DNA from: Paenibacillus sp. FSL R5-0345
GTDB taxonomy: Bacteria; Bacillota; Bacilli; Paenibacillales; Paenibacillaceae
Length of the DNA stretch: 64,000 nucleotides
Assembly (NCBI RefSeq): GCF_000758585.1
Contig: NZ_CP009281.1
Coordinates: 6,386,001 to 6,450,000 of the forward strand
Reading direction: 5' to 3'
Shown here: piece by piece, positions 35,060 to 45,170 of the stretch
How the letters are laid out: the number at the start of each line of letters is the position of its first letter
Position numbering within the stretch: the stretch's first letter is position 1
Notes under the pieces: generated by a model
Told to the model about the DNA's origin: nothing
Databases searched by the model: none
What the model saw: the letters and a program-made list of their open reading frames with translations, nothing else
Translations under genes and position numbers: made by a program

Positions 35060-35965
35060 TTAGGGAAGTTCATTAGGGTACTGTTCTCTCAGTAGTCCCT
35101 TTGCAAAGGAAATCCATTCACGTGCTGCAAAAGATAAGTAACGGTCTCTACGCCATGCCATAGCAATCTGCCACGGAATTACCGGATCTGTCAAAGGAAT
35201 GACTACCAATCGCGAGCGGTCCATGTCACGGCAAATGGTTTCCGGTAATAATGCGATCCCCATTCCCGCGGCTACCATCTTGCTAATTAAATCCCACTGT
35301 GAACTCTCATATATCACCTTCGGCTGAAATCCAGCCTTCACACATTCCGTAATAATCCGATCATGCAGCGTGAAATCCTCTCGAAATAGCACGAACTCCT
35401 CTTCTGCCAGCTCACTTAGCGGAACAAGCTCCGCCTCGGCCAGCCGATGTCCCATAGGCAAAATAAGATTCAGCTTCTCTTCAACAAAGGTGAAACAATG
35501 AAGTTTGGCTGTATCCACAGGCAACACGACCATTCCAATGTCCAGCAGTCCCGTTTCTACATCTTCCTCCACTTTTTTGGCCCCATCTTCATGGAGACGA
35601 ATCGTAACCTGTGGATAACGTTTATGAAATTGACCAATCACCGATGGAAAAAAGCTCGCCCCTACCATTGGAGGTAAGCCTATACGGATGTGACCCTGCT
35701 CCAGATTTCGTAAGTTATCCAGTTCGGAAGATAAGCTAGCGAAAGACTCCACGATATTTTGCGCTTTGGTGAACAGAATTTCCCCCGCGTCTGTAAGTCT
35801 TATACTTTTTCCTTCACGGTAAAACAAGTCTGCCTCTAGTTCGGTCTCCATATTCCGGATCATTTTACTGATCGTAGGCTGTGTTATATATAGTGATTCA
35901 GCAGCTCTGGTGAAACTTCTCATTCTTGCTGCTTGAACGAAATATTCTAATTGCCGGATATCCAT
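35060..35965 (-). CDS. LysR family regulator, CidR-like
   Basis: 301 residues. The N-terminal winged helix is typical (MDIRQLEYFVQAARMRSFTR, AAESLYITQPTISKMIRNME), followed by a periplasmic-binding-protein-like effector domain from about residue 90. It is divergent from a cidA-cidB pair, matching ywbI-ywbH-ywbG of Bacillus and cidR-cidABC of staphylococci, where the regulator activates the pair in response to overflow metabolites such as acetate. AGGAGG precedes the ATG. The shared 112-base region contains TTTAC and GTAAA arms that may be its binding site. Confidence 0.9.
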   Translation of the reverse strand: MDIRQLEYFVQAARMRSFTRAAESLYITQPTISKMIRNMETELEADLFYREGKSIRLTDAGEILFTKAQNIVESFASLSSELDNLRNLEQGHIRIGLPPMVGASFFPSVIGQFHKRYPQVTIRLHEDGAKKVEEDVETGLLDIGMVVLPVDTAKLHCFTFVEEKLNLILPMGHRLAEAELVPLSELAEEEFVLFREDFTLHDRIITECVKAGFQPKVIYESSQWDLISKMVAAGMGIALLPETICRDMDRSRLVVIPLTDPVIPWQIAMAWRRDRYLSFAAREWISFAKGLLREQYPNELP

Positions 35966-36077
35966 TGTTTCGCCTCCTAATCCATAGACAAAAGGAATGT
36001 CACTTATTCGATCTATTCATTTTACCTATGAAAACAATTGATGTAAACTTTCATTATCATGAAAGGAGCGAAGCCTT

Positions 36078-36452
36078 ATGAAAAAGATTGTTATAGGCTT
36101 GCTGCAGGTAGCGGGACTTACATTATTCTCTTTACTTATCAATGCTGTGACCCCATTATTGCATATCCCTATTCCCGGAAGCATACTCGGAATGATTATA
36201 TTGTTTCTCCTGCTTGAGTTCGGTGTTATTCGTCTGAATTGGGTAGAGGTTGGCGCTTCTTGGTTACTCGCCGAGCTCCTACTGTTCTTCATTCCATCGG
36301 CTATAGGTGTAATGAAATACGCTAATATTCTGGAAACGGATGGATTACGCATTCTTGCCGTTGTCGTCTTGGGCACTTTTGTTGTAATGGCCAGTTCCGG
36401 ATTACTTACCAGTAGAATTTATAAAGCGAAGGAGCGGAAAGGATCATGTTAA
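36078..36452 (+). CDS. cidA: CidA/LrgA family holin-like protein
   Basis: 124 residues, four membrane helices, with the family stretch LLHIPIPGSILGMIILFLLLEFG cut here as LLHIPIPGSILGM then IILFLLLE. A charged C-terminus (RIYKAKERKGSC) ends the protein. CidA/LrgA proteins influence murein hydrolase activity, programmed lysis and pyruvate or related export. GGAGCG lies upstream of the ATG. It overlaps the next gene by 7 bases, and a LysR regulator is divergent. Confidence 0.92.
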   Translation: MKKIVIGLLQVAGLTLFSLLINAVTPLLHIPIPGSILGMIILFLLLEFGVIRLNWVEVGASWLLAELLLFFIPSAIGVMKYANILETDGLRILAVVVLGTFVVMASSGLLTSRIYKAKERKGSC

Positions 36453-37129
36453 ACGCTCTGCTGTTCTTTGGTCTCACGGTCGCGGTATATTTACTCGCGA
36501 AACGTATCTATGCTTCTACTGGTAAAGTCTACACCTCTCCATTAATCATCACACCGGTGATTATGATCGTCATACTGCTCATAACCGGTATTACTTATGA
36601 CTCTTACAATGCGGGAGGAAAATGGCTGACGGATTTGCTGCAACCGGCAACCATGGCCTTTGCCATCCCTTTGCATAAGAACTTCAAGGTACTCAAAAAG
36701 CACGCCGCCGAAATTGCGGCAGGCGTGCTATCAGGGACGATAGTTGCGGTGATTTCTTCCATTCTGCTGGCCAAATGGCTGCATGTTAGCGGCGACCTGG
36801 CAGCTAGTCTGGTACCACGTTCGGTAACCACACCGATCGCTATGAGCATCTCGCAAAGTATCGGTGGTGTACCGAGTATTACGGCTGTCTTCGTCATTAT
36901 TACCGGGATACTTGGTACAATGATGGGCCCTACTGTACTTCGTATCTTCCGCATTGAGAATGAAATTGCGCGCGGTGTATCGCTGGGAACCGCTGCACAT
37001 GGTACAGGAACATCCAAAGCCTTCGAGCTTAGTTCACTGACCGGAACCATCTCCAGTATTGCGATGATTCTGTCCGCGCTGTTATCTATCGGCGTGGCGC
37101 CAGCTTTGCTCGCGATATTCCTCCACTAG
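36446..37129 (+). CDS. cidB: CidB/LrgB family protein
   Basis: 227 residues with several membrane helices. The conserved core includes LAASLVPRSVTTPIAMSIS, ITAVFVIITGILGTMMGP and GTAAHGTGTSKAFEL, the LrgB signature. It works with the CidA/LrgA protein in the membrane to modulate lysis or metabolite export. The ATG lies inside the cidA end, so translation is coupled. A strong terminator follows. Confidence 0.93.
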   Translation: MLNALLFFGLTVAVYLLAKRIYASTGKVYTSPLIITPVIMIVILLITGITYDSYNAGGKWLTDLLQPATMAFAIPLHKNFKVLKKHAAEIAAGVLSGTIVAVISSILLAKWLHVSGDLAASLVPRSVTTPIAMSISQSIGGVPSITAVFVIITGILGTMMGPTVLRIFRIENEIARGVSLGTAAHGTGTSKAFELSSLTGTISSIAMILSALLSIGVAPALLAIFLH

Positions 37130-37147
37130 GCTAACCCAGCTTGGGCC

Positions 37148-37192
37148 AAGGGCATGTCTCTTTAGTACATCTAAAGTAGCATGTCCTTTTTC
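37148..37192 (+). terminator. Terminator of the cidAB operon
   Basis: GGGCATGT..CTTTAG pairs with CTAAAG..GCATGTCC around TACAT and is followed by TTTTTC. It can also partly act for the convergent oxidoreductase gene. Confidence 0.85.
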
Positions 37193-37205
37193 TATGAATT
37201 GAAGC

Positions 37206-38174
37206 TTAGAACTTAACAGGCAATCCGCTTTGCGCTGAATCGTAGGCTGCACAGGTGACTTTAAGGGTTTTGTATCCATCCTCATAGTCGCATAAAATGC
37301 GCGAGCGATCGCCCGTCCGTACAGCATGTATGAAGGCTTCACTTTCTACTAAATATGGATTTCCTGTATTCTCAAATTCGGTACTATTGCCGCTTCGCAC
37401 TTCCAAGAGACGATCCGGGTTCCAGTCCAAAAGTCCCCGATCATTATAGAAGCTAAGACCTACACTTCCCACCTCATCAGGTAAAACGCATGTATTTGAA
37501 ATATTAGCAATAATTCCATTTTCAAGCTTCAAGGATACGGTGCCTACATCTGCCACGCTCACACCTTCATGCTGCTCATGCATAATCCGGTTTCCGAACA
37601 TGCCGTAGACTTCCTTTACCTCTCCGGCTAGATAGCGCACCAAATCGACGATATGTGTAGTCTGCTCTGTGAATTGTCCTCCGGATTGCTTCTGATCACG
37701 CCACCAAGCTACGCCTGGCATACCGCCCATCCATTGCCCCATAATCATACCGACCTTGTCACCACGCAAAGTTTCTTTCAGACGTTTAATGTTCTCCTGA
37801 TAGCGAAAATGATAGCCTACCGAGGTTAACAAATTATGTTCTTTGATATCCTGAAGTAGGCTTGCGGGAATTTCAGTAGTCATACTAAGCGGTTTTTCTA
37901 TAAAAAAGGGAATATCCCTCTTGATTAATGATCGTTCGATCGCGCCATGAGATTGTGGAGGCACACAAATATAAACAGCATCGAGCTTCTCCGCATCCAG
38001 CATCTCCGTAATATCACCATATCCAGCAGCATCGTATGGGCGTGCCATATCTTCGCCTTTAGCCTTACTGCTTCCGCAGACCGCCTGCAAACGGACATCA
38101 TCCATCTCTGCCAGCAAATCAGCATGTACCTTAGAGAACCAGCCCGTACCCACAATACCCACTTTTAATGTCAT
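37206..38174 (-). CDS. Gfo/Idh/MocA family oxidoreductase
   Basis: 322 residues. The N-terminal Rossmann fold reads LKVGIVGTGWFSKVHADLL, followed by the EKP motif in FFIEKPLSMTTE and the C-terminal alpha/beta domain with GGQFTEQTTHIVDLVRYLAGE. It probably oxidises or reduces a sugar, inositol or amino sugar with NAD(P). The ATG at 38174 has AGGAGG. There is no sugar transporter or kinase nearby, so the substrate is open. A second, different member lies at 57972-58967. Confidence 0.9.
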   Translation of the reverse strand: MTLKVGIVGTGWFSKVHADLLAEMDDVRLQAVCGSSKAKGEDMARPYDAAGYGDITEMLDAEKLDAVYICVPPQSHGAIERSLIKRDIPFFIEKPLSMTTEIPASLLQDIKEHNLLTSVGYHFRYQENIKRLKETLRGDKVGMIMGQWMGGMPGVAWWRDQKQSGGQFTEQTTHIVDLVRYLAGEVKEVYGMFGNRIMHEQHEGVSVADVGTVSLKLENGIIANISNTCVLPDEVGSVGLSFYNDRGLLDWNPDRLLEVRSGNSTEFENTGNPYLVESEAFIHAVRTGDRSRILCDYEDGYKTLKVTCAAYDSAQSGLPVKF

Positions 38175-38227
38175 TCTTTTTCCTCCTGCCGATTGATTAT
38201 GAATACCTTTTCATAGATTATACCCTC

Positions 38228-40540
38228 TTATGAGCGGATAAGATAATCTCTCCATTCCTCGGGAAGCAAATGCATATAAGGACTCTGCAAAAAGCGATCA
38301 TCTGCAAGCACAATAATGCCTGTGTCCGTCTCGCTGCGAATCAACCTGCCTCCGGCTTGCAATACCTTGCACATTCCTGGGTAGACATAGGCATAATCAA
38401 AGCCATTCTTACCTTTGCCATTAAAATACTGACGCAGGAGATTACGCTCAAGACCTAGCTGTGGCAGACCCACACCGACAACCATTACCCCGTTAAGTCG
38501 GTCTCCCGGCAGATCCACACCTTCTGAAAAAATCCCTCCTAGTACAGCAAATCCTAACAGTGTCTCGTCATTATCTGGACGAAATGAAACTAAAAAACTT
38601 TCTCTAGCCTGCTCACTCATGCCCGTGTCCTGTATCAAAGTCCGTATTTCAGGGTAATTCTCCGTAAAGGCTTGATATACATTTTGCAAATAAAGGTACG
38701 ATGGAAAAAACACCAGATAATTGCCCTTCTTAGAAACCATTTGGTTCAACGCCCGAGTCAACGGAAGGAGGGACGCTTCCCGGTCATGATAACGTGTCGA
38801 GACGGGCAGCACAGTCACCTCCCACTGCTCCTTCTGAAAAGGAGATGAGACGGTTAAACTATAATCTTCCTCCACTGCACCAATCATATCCCGATAGTAC
38901 GATAATGGAGAGAGCGTAGCAGAGAACAGAATCTGACTTCGAAAGCTCTTGGACATTTGCCGGAGCAAATGCGAAGGGTCCAAATTGAATAGCTTGAGAT
39001 ACACATCACCGCGCCGTACCTCAGCATAGGTTATGTAGCGTTCATCGTAAGTTTTAAAGGTACGAAGCATCCCTTGCACTGAAAAATACGTATCCAGGAG
39101 AACATTCTCACCTTCAGCTTCCCCATTCAGGGGAACAATGCTGGTGCTTGGATGTATAAGCTCCTGTTCCGCTTCCAAGGAGAACGTCTCAAGCAAAGCG
39201 GGTAACTCCTCCGGGAACGCAGCCCATTGTCCCTGCCCCTCATCATTACATATTTTACGAAGGGAGATGAAAAAGGCATTCACCGATTTAGCTGCAGCAC
39301 TCAAATTTCCGTTAACACCCTTGTACTGACGCTGGAGCTCTAGAAAAGGCGCCTTCAGCAAAGAGGCGGAGAACATCTCCCTTCCTCGGTCTACCAGATT
39401 ATGTGCTTCATCTACTAGAAGCACCGTTTCTCTCTTTCTTTCTTCCGTTAGCCGTTTCAGGCTGATCCGAGGATCATATATATAATTGTAATCACAGATC
39501 ACCGCATCGCAGGCATAGGCAGCATCCAACGAGAACTCAAACGGGCACACTTTATGTTTGTGAGCATACATTGCTATGGTGTCTTTGCTCATCAATGTCT
39601 CATGCTCTAGCAAATCCATTACCGCATCGTTAATCCGATCATAATAGCCATCCGAATACGGACAGGAATCCTTACCGCAAATCCCTTCCTCTCGGAAACA
39701 GGCCTTCTCTTTAGCGGTAAGTGTGATGACATGCAGCTGAAGTCCCTGCTTCAGCAGCAGCGATATAGCTTCCTGCGCGGCAAAACGGGTAACCGTCTTA
39801 GCCGTTAAATAGAACAATCCTTTAGCTTGTCCTTCGCCCATTGCTTTTAGGACAGGGAATAAGGTCGACATAGTTTTTCCGATACCAGTGGGCGCCTGAG
39901 CGAACAGACTGACCTTTTCCACAATGGATTTGTACACCGCTCCGGCAAAATGCCGTTGACCCTTTCGATAGGAAGGAAACGGAAAACTCAACTCACGAAG
40001 GCTCTGCTCCTTTTTTGTATCATGACGAACCATCATCTCGGCATATGGAGCATATCTGGCCACAGTCTCATTAGCGAATGAGGTCAATTCTTCTAAAGAC
40101 AACGTTCGGTACAAGCTTTTTTGCTCATCCGTTGCCCGGTGGACATAGGTAAGCTTTACCTGTATAGAAGAATGCTCCTGCTCCAGCGACACCATATATG
40201 CGTACATCAGTGCCTGTGCCCAATGTACCTCATGTCCTTCGTCCAGCATATCCAGCAGTCCGGAGGTTGATTTAATTTCTTCTACCGTAAGGCTCCCATC
40301 CTCCGAAATAAGCAAACCATCACAGCGCCCATCTACTATATAGAGTAAGCTACCATAAGGGATTTCTGTTCTCAGATAGACCTCCTTGCGGTCGCCTTCT
40401 TTATATTGCTTTTGAATCTTCTGATGAATTCGTGTACCTTCAACCATAGAGGCAGTGCCATGAAATCCAGACTCAATACTACCGCTGCGGAAGACATACT
40501 CAACGAGAGTTCTAACGGATAGAGTGATTGTATGATCCAT
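38228..40540 (-). CDS. DinG/XPD-like iron-sulfur DNA helicase with N-terminal nuclease-like domain
   Basis: 770 residues. The first 180 or so resemble a PD-(D/E)XK (Cas4/RecB-like) domain (VDGRCDGLLISEDG, then TVEEIKSTSGLLD). The superfamily 2 helicase core follows: Walker A AQAPTGIGKTMSTLFP, four cysteines for a [4Fe-4S] cluster in CFREEGICGKDSC and CPFEFSLDAAY, DEAH box LLVDEAHNLVD, and the C-terminal QAGGRLIRSETD (motif VI). It likely unwinds damaged or structured DNA 5' to 3'. The ATG at 40540 has GGAGG at 9 bases. The nuclease fold is proposed from spacing of acidic residues and needs structural support. Confidence 0.88.
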   Translation of the reverse strand: MDHTITLSVRTLVEYVFRSGSIESGFHGTASMVEGTRIHQKIQKQYKEGDRKEVYLRTEIPYGSLLYIVDGRCDGLLISEDGSLTVEEIKSTSGLLDMLDEGHEVHWAQALMYAYMVSLEQEHSSIQVKLTYVHRATDEQKSLYRTLSLEELTSFANETVARYAPYAEMMVRHDTKKEQSLRELSFPFPSYRKGQRHFAGAVYKSIVEKVSLFAQAPTGIGKTMSTLFPVLKAMGEGQAKGLFYLTAKTVTRFAAQEAISLLLKQGLQLHVITLTAKEKACFREEGICGKDSCPYSDGYYDRINDAVMDLLEHETLMSKDTIAMYAHKHKVCPFEFSLDAAYACDAVICDYNYIYDPRISLKRLTEERKRETVLLVDEAHNLVDRGREMFSASLLKAPFLELQRQYKGVNGNLSAAAKSVNAFFISLRKICNDEGQGQWAAFPEELPALLETFSLEAEQELIHPSTSIVPLNGEAEGENVLLDTYFSVQGMLRTFKTYDERYITYAEVRRGDVYLKLFNLDPSHLLRQMSKSFRSQILFSATLSPLSYYRDMIGAVEEDYSLTVSSPFQKEQWEVTVLPVSTRYHDREASLLPLTRALNQMVSKKGNYLVFFPSYLYLQNVYQAFTENYPEIRTLIQDTGMSEQARESFLVSFRPDNDETLLGFAVLGGIFSEGVDLPGDRLNGVMVVGVGLPQLGLERNLLRQYFNGKGKNGFDYAYVYPGMCKVLQAGGRLIRSETDTGIIVLADDRFLQSPYMHLLPEEWRDYLIRS

Positions 40541-40704
40541 CAATCCTCACCTCCCTTAATTAGCTATATATTCTTTTTATTCCCAATGTCTATTTTGGTC
40601 CTTTAATCGTTATATAACTCCATGTGATAGCATAAACATGATCTTTCACCCATGTCTATTCAAGTTTACGCGCTCCACAAAGCTTATACTTGTATTTTCG
40701 TTTT

Positions 40705-40733
40705 TTGACTTTCTCCAGCTAGCCCTGCATAAT
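40705..40733 (+). promoter_or_regulatory. Promoter of the LtaS gene
   Basis: TTGACT (40705-40710) and CATAAT (40728-40733) are 17 bases apart, about 90 bases before the start codon. The rest of the 280-base gap shows nothing else I can name. Confidence 0.6.
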
Positions 40734-40823
40734 AAATTTTATTACTATGGAGTCGCTTTGTCTTGACGCTGTTTCGTCCTATTTGGGAAATGGCGTTTTA
40801 TCATGTAGAAAGAGGGGGAAGCT

Positions 40824-42683
40824 GTGTCATCCTTTAATATTAAACGTTGGATCATTAAACCTTTTGTGTTTTTCACAATACTTTTTATTCTAAAAGCATT
40901 TTTGGCTTGGGGCGTCATTTTTGATGATGTATTGCCTTGGAAGTCATTATTGACAGAAATCCCTTTTGCCTGGGCGCTCTTCTGTATTATTGAGCGGTTC
41001 GCATCCAAACGAAAGCTTGGATATTACATGACAGTCAATTTATTAGTAACAGCTATCTTTTTCGCAGCTATCATGTATTTTAAATATTATGGGGTCATTG
41101 TAACTTACCATGCGGCGGAGCAAGTGAATCAAGTCACCGCCGTCAGCAACAGCGTATTCTCACTAATGGATCCTTACTACCTGCTGATTTTTACAGATAT
41201 CATTGTCCTAGGAGGCTATTTCTTCTTTAATAAGAAAGGCCGGGTCTATAAGAAAGAAAATATCAACCGTCGTAACGGAAAAATAAAATATAGTGTTCTA
41301 TTCGCAGTCTCACTTGGTATATGCTTGTTCAACATTTTGCCTAATAAGGCTAGTATGAACGAAATTAAGAAAGCTCAGGAGATGGGTATTCTTAATTATG
41401 AAGCCTATACGATTTTTGCGAAAGAAGAACCGGAGCTTGTGCAATCAAGTGATATTACACAGGATGCCATCAACCAAGTGAAGGGAATTGATACTGCGGC
41501 TAGTTCTCCACTTCATGGCATCGCTAAAGGCAAGAATCTAATTATCATTCAATTGGAATCCTTCCAGAACTTTTTGCTGGGCCTTAAGCTAGACGGGCAA
41601 GAGATCACACCGAACTTGAACAAGGTGATGAAGGATAGTCTCTACTTCCCTAATTTCTATCAAATGGTTGGTCAAGGGAATACGTCGGATGCGGAGTTCG
41701 TAGTGAACACTTCCGCCTACATCCCTCCACGTGGAGCGGCAACCATGTCTTATGTGGATAAGGTGCTTCCAAGTCTGCCGCGCTTGCTTAAAGACAATGG
41801 CTATCAGACCGCAACCTTCCACACCAATGTCGTAGAGTTCTGGAACCGTGGTGAGCTGTATGACTCGCTGGGCTTCGACCATTATTATGATCGTAAGTTT
41901 TTCGGTGAAGATGATGTTTTCTTCTTTGGGGCTTCTGATGATACGCTATATAGTAAAACAGCCGACAAGCTGAAAGACATGAATAGCGAGGGTCAACCTT
42001 TCTATGCTCAGATCATTTCGATGTCAGCGCATCATCCATTCACGATCCCTGAGGAAAAATACCGCATGAAGCTACCAGAGCGTTACGAAGGTACTTTTGT
42101 AGGTGATTATATCCGTTCCCAGAACTATGCAGATGATGCTTTTGGACATTTCGTAGAAAAGCTTAAAGCAAATGGCGTATGGGACAACAGCGTGATCATG
42201 ATTTATGGTGATCATATGGGATTGCCAATTTATTCTCTCGATCATGATGATAAACAATTAATGACTGAAATCTATGGTCATGAATATACCTATGCGGATA
42301 TGTTAAACATTCCGTTGCTCATTCATGCAGGAGACAACACAGCACCACAGACCTTAGAACAAGTCGGTGGCGAAGTGGATATCATGCCAACTGCTGCCGG
42401 TCTTCTTGGAATTTCATTAGAGAACAACCTGGTTTTCGGTCAAGATCTACTCAGTCAGACTTATAATTTGCTACCAGAGCGATATTATTTACCTTCTGGT
42501 TCTTTCATCTCCAACTCGGGTCTACTTATTCCGGGTAACAGCTTTGAAGATAACACCCAATATCCTATTTACAATGGAAAAGCACCGACTGCCACTGAGG
42601 ATGAATACAATCGAGCATTGAGACTTCTACAACTTTCCCATAGCTACATTACGCAGCTGCCAGACAAACCAATTAAACCCTAA
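40824..42683 (+). CDS. ltaS: Lipoteichoic acid synthase family protein (LtaS)
   Basis: 619 residues. Five membrane helices (about 10-190) precede an extracellular sulfatase-fold domain. IIIQLESFQNFLLG carries the first metal ligand and the nucleophile is Thr287 in QGNTSDAEF; IYGDHMGLP and AQIISMSAHHPFTIP add further metal-site residues. The enzyme polymerises glycerol phosphate from phosphatidylglycerol into lipoteichoic acid. GTG start at 40824 has AGGGGGAAG upstream. Paralogs acting as primases (LtaP) or stress copies (YfnI) look similar, so it need not be the only copy. Confidence 0.93.
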   Translation: MSSFNIKRWIIKPFVFFTILFILKAFLAWGVIFDDVLPWKSLLTEIPFAWALFCIIERFASKRKLGYYMTVNLLVTAIFFAAIMYFKYYGVIVTYHAAEQVNQVTAVSNSVFSLMDPYYLLIFTDIIVLGGYFFFNKKGRVYKKENINRRNGKIKYSVLFAVSLGICLFNILPNKASMNEIKKAQEMGILNYEAYTIFAKEEPELVQSSDITQDAINQVKGIDTAASSPLHGIAKGKNLIIIQLESFQNFLLGLKLDGQEITPNLNKVMKDSLYFPNFYQMVGQGNTSDAEFVVNTSAYIPPRGAATMSYVDKVLPSLPRLLKDNGYQTATFHTNVVEFWNRGELYDSLGFDHYYDRKFFGEDDVFFFGASDDTLYSKTADKLKDMNSEGQPFYAQIISMSAHHPFTIPEEKYRMKLPERYEGTFVGDYIRSQNYADDAFGHFVEKLKANGVWDNSVIMIYGDHMGLPIYSLDHDDKQLMTEIYGHEYTYADMLNIPLLIHAGDNTAPQTLEQVGGEVDIMPTAAGLLGISLENNLVFGQDLLSQTYNLLPERYYLPSGSFISNSGLLIPGNSFEDNTQYPIYNGKAPTATEDEYNRALRLLQLSHSYITQLPDKPIKP

Positions 42684-42706
42684 GCCATCATAAGATATGT
42701 ATTACA

Positions 42707-42746
42707 AAAGAAGGCCACCTTCTCTCCGGAGAAGGTGGCCTTCTTT
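42707..42746. terminator. Bidirectional terminator between ltaS and marR
   Basis: Perfect 18-base stem: AAAGAAGGCCACCTTCTC (42707-42724) with GAGAAGGTGGCCTTCTTT (42729-42746). It serves both convergent genes. Confidence 0.92.
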
Positions 42747-42768
42747 CTGTATCTATAGAGCCAGAGAT

Positions 42769-43200
42769 TTACCGTTTCTGATCCTCGATCATACGGTAGT
42801 ATTCCGCAAACTTTTGCAGCTCTTCCGGCTTCAGTATAGATAAATGCTCAGCAAGCAACTGTTTTGAACGGAAATGTCCTTCTTCAAGTATTTGCTGACC
42901 TTGCTCGGTGATGGTCACCACAACCGCTCTCCGGTCCGATCCATCCGTCTCACGCTTAATAAAACCCAGCGCTTCCAGGCGATCGAGCATCACAGTAATG
43001 GCACTGGATTTGACCTCCATAGACTCCGCCAGTTGTACCACCCGCGACTTTTTCTCTTTCGCTACTATATTTAACAGACCCATCTGAGGTACGGTAAGTC
43101 CAAGTTCTTTATGCAATGACATTTGAGACATTATCTTTCGCTGTACTCTCCACATGGATAATCCAAGACGCTCTATTAACGGATCTAATTGATGCGGCAT
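42769..43200 (-). CDS. MarR family transcriptional regulator
   Basis: 143 residues. Winged-helix features are SRVVQLAESMEVKSSAITVMLDRLE (recognition helix region SSAITVMLDRLE) and the wing DGSDRRAVVVTITEQG. The product is a stand-alone regulator convergent to ltaS and divergent from a chemoreceptor; target unknown. ATG at 43200 has GGGAG 11 bases before it; a TTG six codons earlier overlaps that site. Confidence 0.88.
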   Translation of the reverse strand: MPHQLDPLIERLGLSMWRVQRKIMSQMSLHKELGLTVPQMGLLNIVAKEKKSRVVQLAESMEVKSSAITVMLDRLEALGFIKRETDGSDRRAVVVTITEQGQQILEEGHFRSKQLLAEHLSILKPEELQKFAEYYRMIEDQKR

Positions 43201-43447
43201 CCTTAATTCAACTCCCAATCCGTTTTTAATAACTCAAGCGTACCACTAGAACTGGTTAGGATTCAATGCTTTTGTCTACTAAAGATTTCATAATCACGTT
43301 TATTTCCATAATTTATCCACCAATTTACAATATCCGACACAAAAATACTATATTCCATGTAAGGTTCTAGGCCTAACGATACGCTATAATCGTAGCAGTG
43401 AGAGCGATTGTCACCGAAAACATAATTTGTCAAGGTTGGTGCAAAGA

Positions 43448-45142
43448 ATGAAATTGGCAACTAAATTAACTTGGATGATGTTCATCGTGTTACTTCTTGT
43501 TGGATCATCCATCGGGTTCTTCGGATACCGTACTGCGTACAAGCAAGTAGACGAAGCTGCAGGTATTGAATTGGTAGGATGCGCCAATATTACAACCGGG
43601 CTGATTGACCCATCAGACATTACCGCATTAATTGCAGGAGATCAAAGCAAACTGGAGGCTGTCGAGGACCGGATCGGTTGGATTGTGGCACATAAGGCTA
43701 TTTTTAAAGAGGCGTTCATTTTATCGCTAGATGGAAAGATCCTCGCCGCAGATTCAAGCTTCAAAGCAAGAGGTTATAAAGCAGGCGACACTTTTTATTT
43801 CTCAGATGAAGAGAAGCAAATGATTACTAAGTCTAAGCATTCCGCATACTCCAAGGTTTATACATACGAAGGTACCTCACTCAAGACGGGCTACGGCCCC
43901 ATCTATCAAGATCATGACCCCTCCAAGCCTATAGTCGCTCTAATGGCTATTAACTTCGATGGCCCGTTAATTCAAGAACGGACCCGAGACATCATTGTTC
44001 AGCCTTTTATTATCGGGACTTCCATTCTAGTTATTGCTATTGTGGCAGCATATCTCTTAATCCGCCGAATGGTAAGTCCACTAACGAAGCTATCCAGAGG
44101 TGTAAATCTTGTTGCACAGGGTGATCTTACTCATGATCCTATTTCATTCAACAGCAAGGATGAGATTGGTACACTAGCTCGAAATTTCAACGGCATGACG
44201 CAGAGCTTGCGCATGCTCATTACCGAAGTTAATGAAACCTCCATGCAGGTGGCGTCTTCATCCGAAGAGCTCTCTGCCAGTGCACAGGAAACTAACCGTG
44301 CTGGTGAGTACAGTGTCAACGTTTCGATTGAACTTGCCGATGGAGCTAATACACAATTGCAAAATTTGGAGGGTGGATATAAGTCTGTACAAGACTTGTC
44401 ACACTTCATTACAGAGATTGCAGGAAATGCTGATAACGCAATGAATAACGCTACCAGTAACGCCGAAAAGGCTCGTACAGGTCGAGAAGCAATGGATTCT
44501 ACTACACAACAGATGGGCATCGTCAGTGACAGCATCACTGATTTAGCTGTCATTATTGAAACCTTGGGCGGCTACTCCAAGGAAATTGAGAATATTGTGG
44601 GCACGATTGCGAGCATCGCAGAAGAAACCAACCTGCTGTCGCTGAATGCAGCCATTGAAGCTGCAAGAGCCGGAGAAGAGGGAAGAGGCTTTGCAGTAGT
44701 TGCACAATCCGTACGCAAGCTTGCCGAGCGATCCGCCCAATCAGCTGCTCAAATCGGACAACTCGTAAGCATCATCGTAAATCAGATGGACCAAGCAGGA
44801 GAAACCATGAAGCGCTCTACAGAAGAGATGGATCAAGGCCGGGAATTAATCGTAACTGCAGGTCAATCCTTCTCCGAGATTGAGATGTCTGTCTCTGGGA
44901 TGGCTTCACAAAGTCAGCAGATTTCCGGAACAGTCCGCGAGCTAGCCTCCATCTCCGATGGTCTCGTTACTACTCTACAGAATATTGTAGACGTCGCTAA
45001 TCAGACAGCAAGCGGTGCAGAAACCTTATCCGCATCCTCACAAGAGCAGCTCGCAGCAATGGAAGAAGTGGAATCGGCTGCTGGTTTCTTGTCTTCGTTA
45101 GCGGAGAAGCTGCAGATTCTTATCGAACGTTTCAAAGTATAA
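43448..45142 (+). CDS. Methyl-accepting chemotaxis protein
   Basis: About 564 residues. TM1 is at about 8-28, an extracellular single-Cache-like domain at about 30-180 (KEAFILSLDGKILAADSSF, then GYGPIYQD), TM2 at about 185-205, HAMP to about 258, then the signalling domain with the tip IAEETNLLSLNAAIEAARAG. It should sense a small molecule and feed CheA. A TTG at 43427 is in frame but has no ribosome site; the ATG at 43448 is more likely, although its own site is weak. Confidence 0.92.
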   Translation: MKLATKLTWMMFIVLLLVGSSIGFFGYRTAYKQVDEAAGIELVGCANITTGLIDPSDITALIAGDQSKLEAVEDRIGWIVAHKAIFKEAFILSLDGKILAADSSFKARGYKAGDTFYFSDEEKQMITKSKHSAYSKVYTYEGTSLKTGYGPIYQDHDPSKPIVALMAINFDGPLIQERTRDIIVQPFIIGTSILVIAIVAAYLLIRRMVSPLTKLSRGVNLVAQGDLTHDPISFNSKDEIGTLARNFNGMTQSLRMLITEVNETSMQVASSSEELSASAQETNRAGEYSVNVSIELADGANTQLQNLEGGYKSVQDLSHFITEIAGNADNAMNNATSNAEKARTGREAMDSTTQQMGIVSDSITDLAVIIETLGGYSKEIENIVGTIASIAEETNLLSLNAAIEAARAGEEGRGFAVVAQSVRKLAERSAQSAAQIGQLVSIIVNQMDQAGETMKRSTEEMDQGRELIVTAGQSFSEIEMSVSGMASQSQQISGTVRELASISDGLVTTLQNIVDVANQTASGAETLSASSQEQLAAMEEVESAAGFLSSLAEKLQILIERFKV

Positions 45143-45170
45143 TCTTTATTCATGTAAGTTCTTAACCTTA

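Noticed and set aside
36604..37050. 148-codon minus-strand frame opposite cidB
   Set aside because: It lies wholly inside a well-supported gene and has no recognised motif.
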